Source: Erysipelotrichaceae bacterium (GTDB lineage Bacteria > Bacillota_I > Bacilli_A > Erysipelotrichales > Erysipelotrichaceae). From it: a DNA stretch of 64,000 nucleotides. The notes beneath the pieces were generated by a model. That model was not told the origin of the DNA. It ran no database searches and saw nothing but the letters and a program-made list of their open reading frames with translations. The translations under genes and the position numbers were made by a program. Positions 8,616 to 16,382 of this stretch are shown piece after piece. Each line of letters begins with the position of its first letter. The first letter of the stretch is position 1. The DNA lies in the NCBI GenBank assembly GCA_031272515.1, contig JAISTR010000042.1, forward strand, positions 1-64,000. The letters run 5' to 3'.

Positions 8616-8638
8616 ATACGAGCTGTAGCGGTATTGCC

Positions 8639-9739
8639 TTATTTTTTCCGTATGGCCTCCAAATCTGCCGTGAGCAGAACTGTAAACGTTTCATATTGAT
8701 AGCTGTCCCAATGATGCTCGGGGACATTTTGGTCATAGATCCATAAAAGGTCCACCTTGATTCCCTGGCTTTGCAATTCCTGAATTTTACTATCAGCAAA
8801 ATCAAAGCCGGCAATCACAAAGTAGGTGGAAAGCACATCAGCGATTCCCGCATCGGTGGTAATGACCGAGACCGAGCGGCAGGTGGTAACCGGCATCAGG
8901 GTGCGCGGGTCAATGATGTGCTGCTGGCGGTCGCCATTGACATCGACATAGTAGCGCTCGTAGTCGCCGCTGGTGGCAATAGACATCGATTCACCAAAGG
9001 CAAAGACCCCGATGTTGGCTCCCAGGTTGTCCGGTACGGTAATGCCGACATTCCAGCTCGACCCGTCGGCTTTGGTGTGGATGGTACGCACATTGCCGCC
9101 GCCGTTGACAAAACCGTACAAAACACCCGCTTCCTCCAGTTTCAAGGAAATCTGCTCAACCGCATAGCCCTTGGCAACAGCACCGACATCCAGGGAAGCC
9201 TCGAAAATGTCCAGGTAGACGGTGGAGGCGGCTTCATCGATGATGACATGCGACCAGCCGGTATACTGGTAGGCTTCCTCTAAAGCTTCCATATTCGGCA
9301 AGGGCCCGCCTTCGCCATCCTCATTGAGCAGGATGCCCGCTTCGCGGTAGCTGTGCCAGATCTTCAGTACCGGTCCCATGGTGATGTCACAAAACCCTTC
9401 GGTCTTGTCATACCACTCTTTCGCAAACAGCAGTAAATCGATGATCTTCCTATCGACCACCACCGGCTGTATGCCGGCATTGTCATTGATGGTTTTTAAA
9501 TTATTGAGACCGCTGTAGTCGTGGTAGATATCATACAGCCGGTGGTAGCTGGTCAACTCCTCTTTGAAAAGCGCAAACCACGCATCAAATTCCTCTTGGG
9601 AGTGCGCATAAGCGGAGAAGGTAAAGACCGTGTCAAAACTGTCCTGCAGGGTCGCATTTTTGTATAGTTCCAGTTTTTGTTTCTGACAGCCGGAGCATAC
9701 GCTAAAACAAAGCAAAACAACCAGTAGTTTTTTTAACAT
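8639..9739 (-). CDS. apbE: FAD:protein FMN transferase (ApbE), lipoprotein
   Basis: An extracytoplasmic flavinyltransferase that attaches FMN to Thr/Ser in SGAT-type motifs of partners such as RnfD and RnfG. A lipoprotein signal ends at a Cys in a VCSGC context, so the enzyme is anchored outside the membrane. Key motifs are DVGAVAKGYAVE, the flavin-binding region SIATSGDYERY, and HIIDPRT; the C-terminal TTDAGIADVLST carries metal-binding Asp. I start at ATG 9739, because AAGGA lies eight bases upstream; a GTG at 9757 would add six residues and overlaps the upstream stop. It lies divergent to the rnf operon, whose products are the likely substrates. Confidence 0.92.
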   Translation of the reverse strand: MLKKLLVVLLCFSVCSGCQKQKLELYKNATLQDSFDTVFTFSAYAHSQEEFDAWFALFKEELTSYHRLYDIYHDYSGLNNLKTINDNAGIQPVVVDRKIIDLLLFAKEWYDKTEGFCDITMGPVLKIWHSYREAGILLNEDGEGGPLPNMEALEEAYQYTGWSHVIIDEAASTVYLDIFEASLDVGAVAKGYAVEQISLKLEEAGVLYGFVNGGGNVRTIHTKADGSSWNVGITVPDNLGANIGVFAFGESMSIATSGDYERYYVDVNGDRQQHIIDPRTLMPVTTCRSVSVITTDAGIADVLSTYFVIAGFDFADSKIQELQSQGIKVDLLWIYDQNVPEHHWDSYQYETFTVLLTADLEAIRKK

Positions 9740-9753
9740 AGATGCGATCCTTA

Positions 9754-10164
9754 TCACACTTCGTATCCGGTTTTTTCTTTCAGGGTATTGATGACTGACT
9801 GCGCTTCTTCCTGTTCCACCGCATTCTTTTTAAAGCCGCGCAGAAAGACAGTCAGACGGTAGAACACCGGTTTTTCACCTTCACTGACCTGCATGCTGAT
9901 GACGGTGTTGAAGAGCACCTTCTTAATCAGCAAGCTGGAGATATTCGCAAAGGGAATACAGATTTTCCGCTTTACTTTCGGATGGAAGATATACCAGCCG
10001 ATGCATTCATACAGGATCAGGTTATTGGCGTCGGTGGTGACCATCGTATATATCTGATAGGACGAATTGAAAGCAATCCGCTGACTGGCGGTCAGAAAGG
10101 GTTTATCAAACCCCGGTCCTTCAATTTTTTCTATGGCTTGACGATCGCGATCATGTTGAGTCAT
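9754..10164 (-). CDS. Hypothetical PH-like protein, paralogue 1
   Basis: A 136-residue soluble protein of unknown function. It consists mostly of beta strands with a C-terminal helix, resembling small bacterial PH-like domains. The N-terminus (QHDRDRQAIEKIEGPGFDKP) parallels that of the neighbour at 10292-10699 (HQRDRNAVTRFEKVEFDLP), and both share a DxxxLILYE core, so they are tandem paralogues. The ribosome site AGGAGGA precedes the ATG. The stop nearly abuts the apbE start, so it is likely co-transcribed with apbE and the sulfatase. Confidence 0.65.
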   Translation of the reverse strand: MTQHDRDRQAIEKIEGPGFDKPFLTASQRIAFNSSYQIYTMVTTDANNLILYECIGWYIFHPKVKRKICIPFANISSLLIKKVLFNTVISMQVSEGEKPVFYRLTVFLRGFKKNAVEQEEAQSVINTLKEKTGYEV

Positions 10165-10291
10165 ATAGTTCTCCTCCTGTTTCCTTATTATAACAAAGAG
10201 TGCCTGAAAAAAGGACTCGTACTTAAAAAAAAGGCGAGAAAATCAAGAGAATTGACCTCTTTTTCTTGTGCTGTGGTTTTCCGTTGCTTCC

Positions 10292-10699
10292 TCACCGGTT
10301 TTTGGTGTTCTTTTCTAACAGCTTAAGCACCTGCTGCAGGTCCTGCTGCGCCGGACTGTCTTTTCTTAGACTTCTGAGATAGGTGTGAAATTCATAAGGA
10401 ACCGCTGCTTTGAGTACCTGGAAAGAAAATTGGATGGTGGTGGACAGCTTTCGCTGCCGTATCACCAGATCAGAAATTCTATCATAGGGAAGCAGATGCT
10501 TTTTTATGATCTTTACTGTCCATAAAGAAAAGGGTGAAGTCTCATAGAGAATCAGGGATTGGTCATCAGCAGACAAAAGCACATAGGTACCGGCATGGCT
10601 GTTGGGCTTGCCCGGATGAAAGGCAGCTGCCACCGGTAAATCAAATTCAACTTTTTCAAAGCGCGTGACCGCATTACGGTCACGCTGATGAAGCGACAT
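10292..10699 (-). CDS. Hypothetical PH-like protein, paralogue 2
   Basis: A 135-residue protein with the same plan as the gene at 9754-10164: an N-terminal QRDR motif, a DDQSLILYE strand, basic strand-turn segments and a helical tail. No signal peptide or membrane segment is seen. AGAGGAG precedes the ATG. It is the first gene of a four-gene minus-strand cluster with the second paralogue, apbE and the LTA-synthase-like gene, and lies back to back with rnfC. A link of the pair to the cell-surface or Rnf flavin genes is suggested only by position. Confidence 0.65.
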   Translation of the reverse strand: MSLHQRDRNAVTRFEKVEFDLPVAAAFHPGKPNSHAGTYVLLSADDQSLILYETSPFSLWTVKIIKKHLLPYDRISDLVIRQRKLSTTIQFSFQVLKAAVPYEFHTYLRSLRKDSPAQQDLQQVLKLLEKNTKNR

Positions 10700-10822
10700 G
10701 GCTGACTCCTCTTTTTTTGATATAATCTTACACTATCCGGTCAAGGTCTTGTCAGCATCTGCCTTACAAGCAAAAAAACCAAGACAAAATGCCGGACTTT
10801 GCCTTTGAAAACAGGGCTTCTA

Positions 10823-10831
10823 TGCTATAAT
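10823..10831 (+). promoter_or_regulatory. Extended -10 promoter of the rnf operon
   Basis: TGC plus TATAAT at 10823-10831. A weak -35 TTGAAA lies at 10805-10810 with a 15-base spacer, and the TGn extension probably compensates. A tiny ATG-GAT-AAA-CCC-TAG frame (10842-10856) falls in the leader. Confidence 0.65.
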
Positions 10832-10869
10832 GAACTCGTTATGGATAAACCCTAGAAAGGAATGAATTC

Positions 10870-12177
10870 ATGTCATTGTTATTAGGACCGATGAAGCAGC
10901 ATCTCGACGGTCATAAGGGCTTGACGGACCACAATGAAATCCTTGCACTCAAGGACGCAAAGCGGGTCTATATCCCGCTGATCAACGGTCAGTCCACCAA
11001 TGTCGAAGTGCTGGTAAAAGAGGGAGATCGGGTCTATGTAGGGACCAAGGTCGCACAGCGGAATGACAGCAGCATCGTGCCGCTTTTTTCCAGTGTGTCG
11101 GGGAAAGTGGTCGGGCAGGAAACCTTCTTGCACGCCATTTTAAAACCGGTGGCCCACCTTGTAATCGAAAATGATTTCAAGTATGAAACCAAGGCTCCAT
11201 TCAAACCGCTGGACTACACCAAGGCCAGTGAGGCAGAGCTGATTGACTTCACCATGAACGCCGGCATCGTTGGCTGCGGCGGCGCAGGATTTCCAACCTA
11301 TGTGAAGTACAAGTTTGCCAAGGATGTGCATACGATTTTAATCAACGGGGTGGAATGCGAACCCTATATCACCGCGGATTACCGCATCATGAATGAAAAG
11401 GGGAAGGAAATGGTCATTGGCATCAAAGCCATGATGAAGATGGCCAAGGCCCCCAAGGCGATCATCGCCATCAAAGCTTCCCACCCGGAACTGATTGCGA
11501 CTGTCAAGAAAGAGATTGAAGGCCATTCGGATATCTCTGTCTTCCCTGTACCGGATGTCTATCCGATGGGCTGGGAAAGAACGGTGGTCTTTCAGGTCTT
11601 CAAGAAACGCTATGACAAGCTGCCCGGTGAGGTTGGCGTGGTTGTCAACAATGTGACCACCGCCATCGCTTTGGGCACGGCTTTAGAGACCGGCATGCCG
11701 ATTACCGAAAAAATTGTGACCGTATCCGGTGACGGGGTGAAAGAGCCTCACAATGTCATGGTTCCGGTCGGGGTGCGGGTGAGTGAACTGGTCGCAAAGT
11801 GCGGCGGTTATGCCAGCGAGGACGTCCTGCTTTGTGCCGGCGGTCCGATGATGGGCAAGACCCTGACCAACGACCAGTTTGTGATTACACCTTATTCCAA
11901 TGCCATCACGGTGTTGATTACCAGACCAATCGACAAGGTTGCCTGCCTGCGCTGCGGACGCTGCTCTGACAACTGTCCCAGTTCGCTGCAACCGGTACGC
12001 ATCAATCAGTTTGAGGAAACCAAGAACTATGAAATGCTCAAGCGGCTGGCAGTCAACGACTGCATCGAGTGCGGCATGTGCTCCTATATCTGCCCAAGCA
12101 AGATCGATGTGACGGAAGGCATCCGGCGTGCCAAGCGTCTGGTTCAAACCAGAGCCGCTGCGGAGGTGAAGAAATGA
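10870..12177 (+). CDS. rnfC: Rnf complex subunit RnfC
   Basis: Peripheral subunit of the ion-translocating ferredoxin:NAD oxidoreductase, thought to bind NAD(H) and FMN on the cytoplasmic side. The 435-residue length fits the compact Gram-positive type. The glycine-rich GCGGAGFPT (136-143) and NGVECEPY (160-166) are typical of RnfC/NuoF-like folds. Two 4Fe-4S motifs are complete: Cys359/362/365/369 and Cys398/401/404/408. The start has AAAGG five to nine bases upstream, and the extended -10 promoter lies about 40 bases before. It is first in the operon and ends four bases inside the ribosome-site region of rnfD. Confidence 0.95.
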   Translation: MSLLLGPMKQHLDGHKGLTDHNEILALKDAKRVYIPLINGQSTNVEVLVKEGDRVYVGTKVAQRNDSSIVPLFSSVSGKVVGQETFLHAILKPVAHLVIENDFKYETKAPFKPLDYTKASEAELIDFTMNAGIVGCGGAGFPTYVKYKFAKDVHTILINGVECEPYITADYRIMNEKGKEMVIGIKAMMKMAKAPKAIIAIKASHPELIATVKKEIEGHSDISVFPVPDVYPMGWERTVVFQVFKKRYDKLPGEVGVVVNNVTTAIALGTALETGMPITEKIVTVSGDGVKEPHNVMVPVGVRVSELVAKCGGYASEDVLLCAGGPMMGKTLTNDQFVITPYSNAITVLITRPIDKVACLRCGRCSDNCPSSLQPVRINQFEETKNYEMLKRLAVNDCIECGMCSYICPSKIDVTEGIRRAKRLVQTRAAAEVKK

Positions 12178-13679
12178 AATTTACCTATCGTCCCAGCCCC
12201 AACTACCGTCAGCCTCGAAAAACCAGGGGCATCATGATGGAGCTGACCATCGGCTTGTTGGCGGTGGCTGCGTTTTCCTGTTTCTATTACTTTACCAAAA
12301 CCGATTACGGACTGCGGGTGATTGAACTGCTGTTTGTCTCGGTGCTGTTTTGTGTTTTGACCGAAGCGGTCTGGGCTTATTTCACCAAGGAGAAGGTCCT
12401 GGAGTACCTGAAGCATTCCTTCCCCTGGGTGACCGGTATCATCCTGGCCCTGATTCTGCCCATCAACGCGACCCTTTACGCCACGGCAATCTCCGCCGTT
12501 TTGGCCATCTTCTTTGGCAAGCTGGTGTTTGGCGGTTTCGGACAGAACGTCTTCAACCCGGCCGGGGTCGGACGGGCCTTCTTTATGACCAGCTTCGCCA
12601 CCTCGGTGGCGGCCGATGTGGTCAGTTCCCCAACCCCGATTACCACGATGAGCACCCTGGGCTGGGTCATCAAGGATTCCAGTCTTCTGAGCTCGACCCT
12701 GAGCCAGTTTGGCGGTTTGACCAACCTGTTTGTCGGGTTCTATCCCGGCTCCATCGGTGAGACCAGCGCCCTGGTCATTCTGATTGTCGGTGCCGTCTTA
12801 ATCTGGCGCAAGGTCATTGACTGGCGCATTCCGGTGGTCTATGTCGGCTGTATCTTTATCTTTACCGCTTTGGTTGGTGCGATGCAGGGCATGGGTCTAT
12901 GGTATCCGCTCTATCATGTGTTTACCGGCGGTGTGCTGTTTGGTGCCGTGTTCATGTTAACTGATCCGGTCACCAATCCCACGGCTCCCGGCGCAAGGGT
13001 TGTCTTTGGCATCGGGGCAGCCATCATTACTTTATTAATCCGCTTTCTGGGAAACCTCCCCGAGGGCGTGGTGTTTTCCATCCTGATCATGAACATGATC
13101 AACCCGATGATTGAAGCCTGGATGGATGGCAAGCAAATCCATACCATCAAGAAATCGATGGTGACCTCATCGATCCTGGTGGTTTTGGCTTTGGCCTTAT
13201 TTACTGGTGTAGGCTTGAGCTTAAAACCGAAGGCGGCCGAAGCAGAAGTGCCAGAGGAACCGGAAGAACCGGCCCTGGTATTCGGGCAGCCAATCGCCTT
13301 GAATTCCACCAGCCTGGACCCCTATAAGGGTGAGATTACCGGCACAAGTGAGAGCGGCAGCTATGTCGTCTACACCGTGAAGGTGAAAGGCTATGGCTTA
13401 GTGGATGATGACGGTTCGCATGGCTTGAGTTATGACTACAATATCTTTGACATTACGGTCGACCCGGCTGCCAAGACTTTGGTATCGATTGCGTATCAGC
13501 AGTTTGGCGATACCAAAAACATCGGCAGCAAGACCGAAAATGAGGATTACTACAAAGTCTTTGAGGGCTTGGATTTGACCAATTACGACAACATGGTCGA
13601 CACGGTCTCCGGGGCAACCTGTACTTCCAAGTCAATGATCAGTGCCGTCCGCATTGTCATGGACGCGCTGGGAGAGTAG
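12174..13679 (+). CDS. rnfD: RnfD with fused C-terminal FMN-binding domain
   Basis: Membrane subunit of the Rnf complex carrying a covalent FMN. Residues about 1-350 match RnfD with multiple helices and the FMN-site region DVVSSPTP (Asp148 to Pro155, likely flavinylated Thr154; a Pro replaces the usual Ala before Thr). Unusually, after a charged E/P-rich linker (354-368), residues about 370-501 add an FMN-binding domain ending in DTVSGATCTS, with Thr482 as the predicted flavin site. RnfD proteins I know end near residue 320-350. The added domain closely resembles the second domain of RnfG. The start at 12174 follows GGAGGTGAAGAA and overlaps the rnfC stop by four bases. Confidence 0.92.
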   Translation: MKFTYRPSPNYRQPRKTRGIMMELTIGLLAVAAFSCFYYFTKTDYGLRVIELLFVSVLFCVLTEAVWAYFTKEKVLEYLKHSFPWVTGIILALILPINATLYATAISAVLAIFFGKLVFGGFGQNVFNPAGVGRAFFMTSFATSVAADVVSSPTPITTMSTLGWVIKDSSLLSSTLSQFGGLTNLFVGFYPGSIGETSALVILIVGAVLIWRKVIDWRIPVVYVGCIFIFTALVGAMQGMGLWYPLYHVFTGGVLFGAVFMLTDPVTNPTAPGARVVFGIGAAIITLLIRFLGNLPEGVVFSILIMNMINPMIEAWMDGKQIHTIKKSMVTSSILVVLALALFTGVGLSLKPKAAEAEVPEEPEEPALVFGQPIALNSTSLDPYKGEITGTSESGSYVVYTVKVKGYGLVDDDGSHGLSYDYNIFDITVDPAAKTLVSIAYQQFGDTKNIGSKTENEDYYKVFEGLDLTNYDNMVDTVSGATCTSKSMISAVRIVMDALGE

Positions 13680-13688
13680 GTGAGGGCA

Positions 13689-14627
13689 ATGAAGAAAAAC
13701 AGAACCTTCTATTTAGCCGGCTTTTTGGCTGTCATCTCGATGGTGGCCGGACTGCTGCTTTGGTTTGTCAATGATTTGACCTACGACCGCATTCAGGAAG
13801 GCAAGATTGCCGCCGAGAAGAGCAACCTGGAGAAAATTTTCCCCGGAGCAAGTTTTGCGGAAGTCGACTTCACGGATGACACCGGGTTAATCGAAAAGGT
13901 CTTTGAAGCCAAGGATACCGGCTATATCTATAAGATTAATGTCAAGGGCTACAAGGATACCATCACCTTCATGCTGGGCATCAAGAATTCAGGAGAGATG
14001 ACCGGTTATGAAGTGCTGAGCATCAGCGATACCCCGGGCATCGGCATGCAGGTGGCGGAGGATGCCTTCAAGAACTCCATCATTGGCAAAGCCTCCAACG
14101 ACGGCATCGCTACCATCTCCGGAGCGACCATCTCCTCCTCCGCAGTCATCAACGGCATCAAGGCCGCCCAGGCGGATTTCAATGCCCGCTTTGGAATCAG
14201 CGGCGAGGGCAAAGAACCGGAACCGGAACCCTCAGTGGTTCTGGGAGCCAAGGTCGCCATCAATGATGCCTCCATCGACCGCTACAAAGGGGAAATCACC
14301 GAAAACACCGACACTGAATATGTGGTGAAGGTGAAGGGGTATGGCCTGGTGGATGATGATGGCTCCCACGGCCTTTCCTACGATTACAACATCATTCGCG
14401 TGACGATTGACCCAGAAACCAATACCATCACCGCCGTCGCTTTTGACAGCTTCGGGGATACCTCCGGTATCGGTTCCAAGGCGAATGTACCGGAATATTT
14501 GGATTTGTTCAAAGGCCTGTCCTTGGATGATACAAGTGTCGAAGTGGATACTGTATCCGGTGCCACCTGCACCTCCAAGTCCATCATCAGTGCCATCCGC
14601 ATCGTCATGGATGCGGCCGGGAAGTAG
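13689..14627 (+). CDS. rnfG: RnfG with two tandem FMN-binding domains
   Basis: Extracytoplasmic flavoprotein subunit of Rnf. One N-terminal helix (about 8-30) anchors it. The first FMN-binding domain ends in ISGATISSS (predicted flavin on Thr147). An E/P-rich linker (about 170-182) is followed by a second domain with VSGATCTS (Thr293). Ordinary RnfG has one domain of about 200 residues, so this 312-residue protein is extended. The second domain shares long identical runs with the RnfD tail, including KVKGYGLVDDDGSHGLSYDY. The start ATG at 13689 has GGTGAGG three bases upstream; the GTG at 13680 is less likely. Confidence 0.93.
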   Translation: MKKNRTFYLAGFLAVISMVAGLLLWFVNDLTYDRIQEGKIAAEKSNLEKIFPGASFAEVDFTDDTGLIEKVFEAKDTGYIYKINVKGYKDTITFMLGIKNSGEMTGYEVLSISDTPGIGMQVAEDAFKNSIIGKASNDGIATISGATISSSAVINGIKAAQADFNARFGISGEGKEPEPEPSVVLGAKVAINDASIDRYKGEITENTDTEYVVKVKGYGLVDDDGSHGLSYDYNIIRVTIDPETNTITAVAFDSFGDTSGIGSKANVPEYLDLFKGLSLDDTSVEVDTVSGATCTSKSIISAIRIVMDAAGK

Positions 14628-14636
14628 GTGAACAGC

Positions 14637-15278
14637 ATGAAAAAACTATCGATTTTTACAGACGGACTGATCAAGGAAAACCCGGTACTGGTGCAGTATC
14701 TGGGCATGTGTTCCGCCCTGGCCATTACCATCTCCCTCAACAATGCCCTGGGCATGGGTGTGACGGTTATTTTGGTCCTGTTGATTTCCAATATTGTGAT
14801 TTCGCTTTTGCGCAAGGTCATCCCGGATGAAATCCGGATTCCGGTCTTCATCGTGGTCATTGCGACCCTGGTGAAGTGCGCGGAGCTTTTGCTGGCGGCT
14901 TATACGCCATCCCTGTCCACCGCCCTGGGGGTCTTTATTCCCCTGATTGTGGTCAACTGCATCATTTTGGGCCGGGCGGAAGCCTTCGCCTCGAAAAACT
15001 CGGTGGGGGCTTCGATTCTGGATGCCCTGGGCATGGGCCTTGGTTATACCGCAGCGCTGACGGTGATGTCAGTGCTTCGCCAGTTTCTTTCCACCGGGAC
15101 CATCAACCTGCTCAATCCCTTCACCAATGACCTGATTTTTGAATTCGGGGTATCGGAAGGGTTTGCGGCCAAGTATGCGATTACCATCTTCAAGGAACCG
15201 GTTGGCGCGTTCTTGATGCTGGCGCTGATTGCGGCCTTTGTGACCTGGCTTAAGAGCCGGGGAAAGGAGAAGAAATAG
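14637..15278 (+). CDS. rnfE: Rnf complex subunit RnfE
   Basis: A 213-residue membrane subunit homologous to RnfA and NqrD, with about six helices. In the RnfA/RnfE pair, cysteines from both subunits are thought to hold a 2Fe-2S cluster within the membrane. Here they are Cys25 (YLGMCSALA) and Cys108 (LIVVNCIILG). The start ATG at 14637 is preceded by AGGTGAACAGC; the GTG at 14628 is an alternative. It is tightly spaced with rnfG before and rnfA after, so it is translated as part of the operon. Confidence 0.95.
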   Translation: MKKLSIFTDGLIKENPVLVQYLGMCSALAITISLNNALGMGVTVILVLLISNIVISLLRKVIPDEIRIPVFIVVIATLVKCAELLLAAYTPSLSTALGVFIPLIVVNCIILGRAEAFASKNSVGASILDALGMGLGYTAALTVMSVLRQFLSTGTINLLNPFTNDLIFEFGVSEGFAAKYAITIFKEPVGAFLMLALIAAFVTWLKSRGKEKK

Positions 15279-15851
15279 ATGAACCTGATCACCTTATTTT
15301 TGTCGGCCTTGTTGATCAACAACGTCGTCCTCAATCAGTTCTTGGGCATCTGTCCTTTCCTGGGCGTTTCCCGCAACAAGAGTTCCGCCATCGGCATGAG
15401 CTTTGCGGTCATGTTTGTGATTCTGGGCTCCAGCATTCTGACCTATTTTTTGTACCACTTTGTCTTGGTACCGCTGAAACTTGAGTTCATGGACCTGATT
15501 ACCTTCATTCTGGTGGTTGCCTGCTTCGTACAGTTTGTGGAGATGTATCTCAAGAAGATGCTGCCGTCCCTGTACCGTTCGCTGGGCATCTACCTGCCTT
15601 TGATTACCACCAACTGCGTGGTGCTCTATGTCTGTTTGGGCAATATCAGCGCCAACTACAACTTCATTGAGATGCTGGTCTATTCCATTGCTGTGCCGCT
15701 GGGCTTTGCATTGATTTTGATCATCTTCTCCAACATCCGCGAGCGCATGGAAAACGCGAAAATCCCGGCACCGCTGCGCGGCAATCCGGCTGCCCTGATC
15801 ATTGCCGCGATGATGGCTCTGGCCTTCTCCGGACTGGCCGGACTGGTGTAG
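15279..15851 (+). CDS. rnfA: Rnf complex subunit RnfA
   Basis: A 190-residue membrane subunit with about six helices, paired with RnfE. The typical N-terminal NNVVLNQFLGICPFLGVS contains Cys25, and PLITTNCVVLY contains Cys113; these are the expected 2Fe-2S ligands on its side. The length is standard. Its start lies directly after the rnfE stop with GGAAAGGAG upstream. The stop is followed after three bases by the ATG of a 59-residue Cys-rich protein. Confidence 0.95.
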   Translation: MNLITLFLSALLINNVVLNQFLGICPFLGVSRNKSSAIGMSFAVMFVILGSSILTYFLYHFVLVPLKLEFMDLITFILVVACFVQFVEMYLKKMLPSLYRSLGIYLPLITTNCVVLYVCLGNISANYNFIEMLVYSIAVPLGFALILIIFSNIRERMENAKIPAPLRGNPAALIIAAMMALAFSGLAGLV

Positions 15852-15854
15852 TGC

Positions 15855-16034
15855 ATGCAAATTGTATATGCCGTCCTCTTTCTGGCAGTGCTGGGCGGTT
15901 TGTTTGCGGGTTTGACTTATCTGAATCAAAAAACACCGCGGCCAGAGGGCTGCGAGAATCTGGTAGCGGAGTGCGGCGGCTGCGGCATACGCAGCTGTCC
16001 ACAGCATCCGGACTACAAAAAGGAGGAGAGCTGA
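15855..16034 (+). CDS. Small single-helix Cys-rich protein between rnfA and rnfB
   Basis: A 59-residue frame between rnfA and rnfB. Residues about 3-22 form one hydrophobic helix. The rest carries Cys33, Cys40, Cys43 and Cys48; the ECGGCGIRSC segment has the CX2CX4C spacing of the first Fe-S motif of RnfB (NCGSCGFTGC in the next gene). It ends in a basic/acidic tail. It starts three bases after rnfA stops, with no strong ribosome site of its own, and it ends two bases before rnfB starts, so coupled translation is likely. Its function is unknown; a membrane-attached iron-sulfur carrier for this Rnf is a reasonable guess. Confidence 0.72.
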   Translation: MQIVYAVLFLAVLGGLFAGLTYLNQKTPRPEGCENLVAECGGCGIRSCPQHPDYKKEES

Positions 16035-16035
16035 T

Positions 16036-16347
16036 ATGGGATTTCTGGTTCCTGTAACAATGATGCTGGTTTTGGGCGGCAGCCTGGGACTGGTCTTGGG
16101 TTTTGCGGCACAAGCGTTCCATGTGGAAGTGGATGAGCGTTTGGCCAAGGTCACCGGCATGCTGCCGGGGCTCAATTGCGGTTCCTGCGGCTTTACCGGC
16201 TGTGCCGGACTGGCGCAGGCATTAGTGGAGGGCAAGGTGGCGAAAGTCGGTGCCTGCCGTCCCTGCAAGCCCGATATCCGGGCTCAGATTGCCGATTACC
16301 TCAATGAAAATGCTCCGGAGGGAGCAGCGAAAGTCACAGCAGATTAA
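16036..16347 (+). CDS. rnfB: Truncated RnfB (Fes-domain only)
   Basis: A 103-residue protein homologous to the N-terminal part of RnfB only: a membrane helix (about 5-28) and the Fes 4Fe-4S motif Cys48, Cys51, Cys56, Cys74. Typical RnfB proteins are some 270-330 residues and continue with two or more ferredoxin clusters that take electrons from ferredoxin. Here the frame ends after a short helical tail and a terminator follows at once, so the truncation is genuine rather than a frameshift. AGGAGGAG precedes the ATG. It is the last gene of the operon. Confidence 0.88.
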   Translation: MGFLVPVTMMLVLGGSLGLVLGFAAQAFHVEVDERLAKVTGMLPGLNCGSCGFTGCAGLAQALVEGKVAKVGACRPCKPDIRAQIADYLNENAPEGAAKVTAD

Positions 16348-16369
16348 AAGGCGTTTGTACGCCTTTTTT
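16346..16369 (+). terminator. Terminator of the rnf operon
   Basis: Stem AAAGGCG with CGCC plus a TTTTTT run. It overlaps the rnfB stop codon, showing that no ferredoxin domain follows. Confidence 0.9.
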
Positions 16370-16382
16370 CTTAGGAGGAAAA

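Noticed and set aside
10842-10856. Four-codon frame (MDKP) in the rnfC leader as a regulatory peptide
   Set aside because: It is too short to judge and can arise by chance; no ribosome site or repeat of codons supports it.
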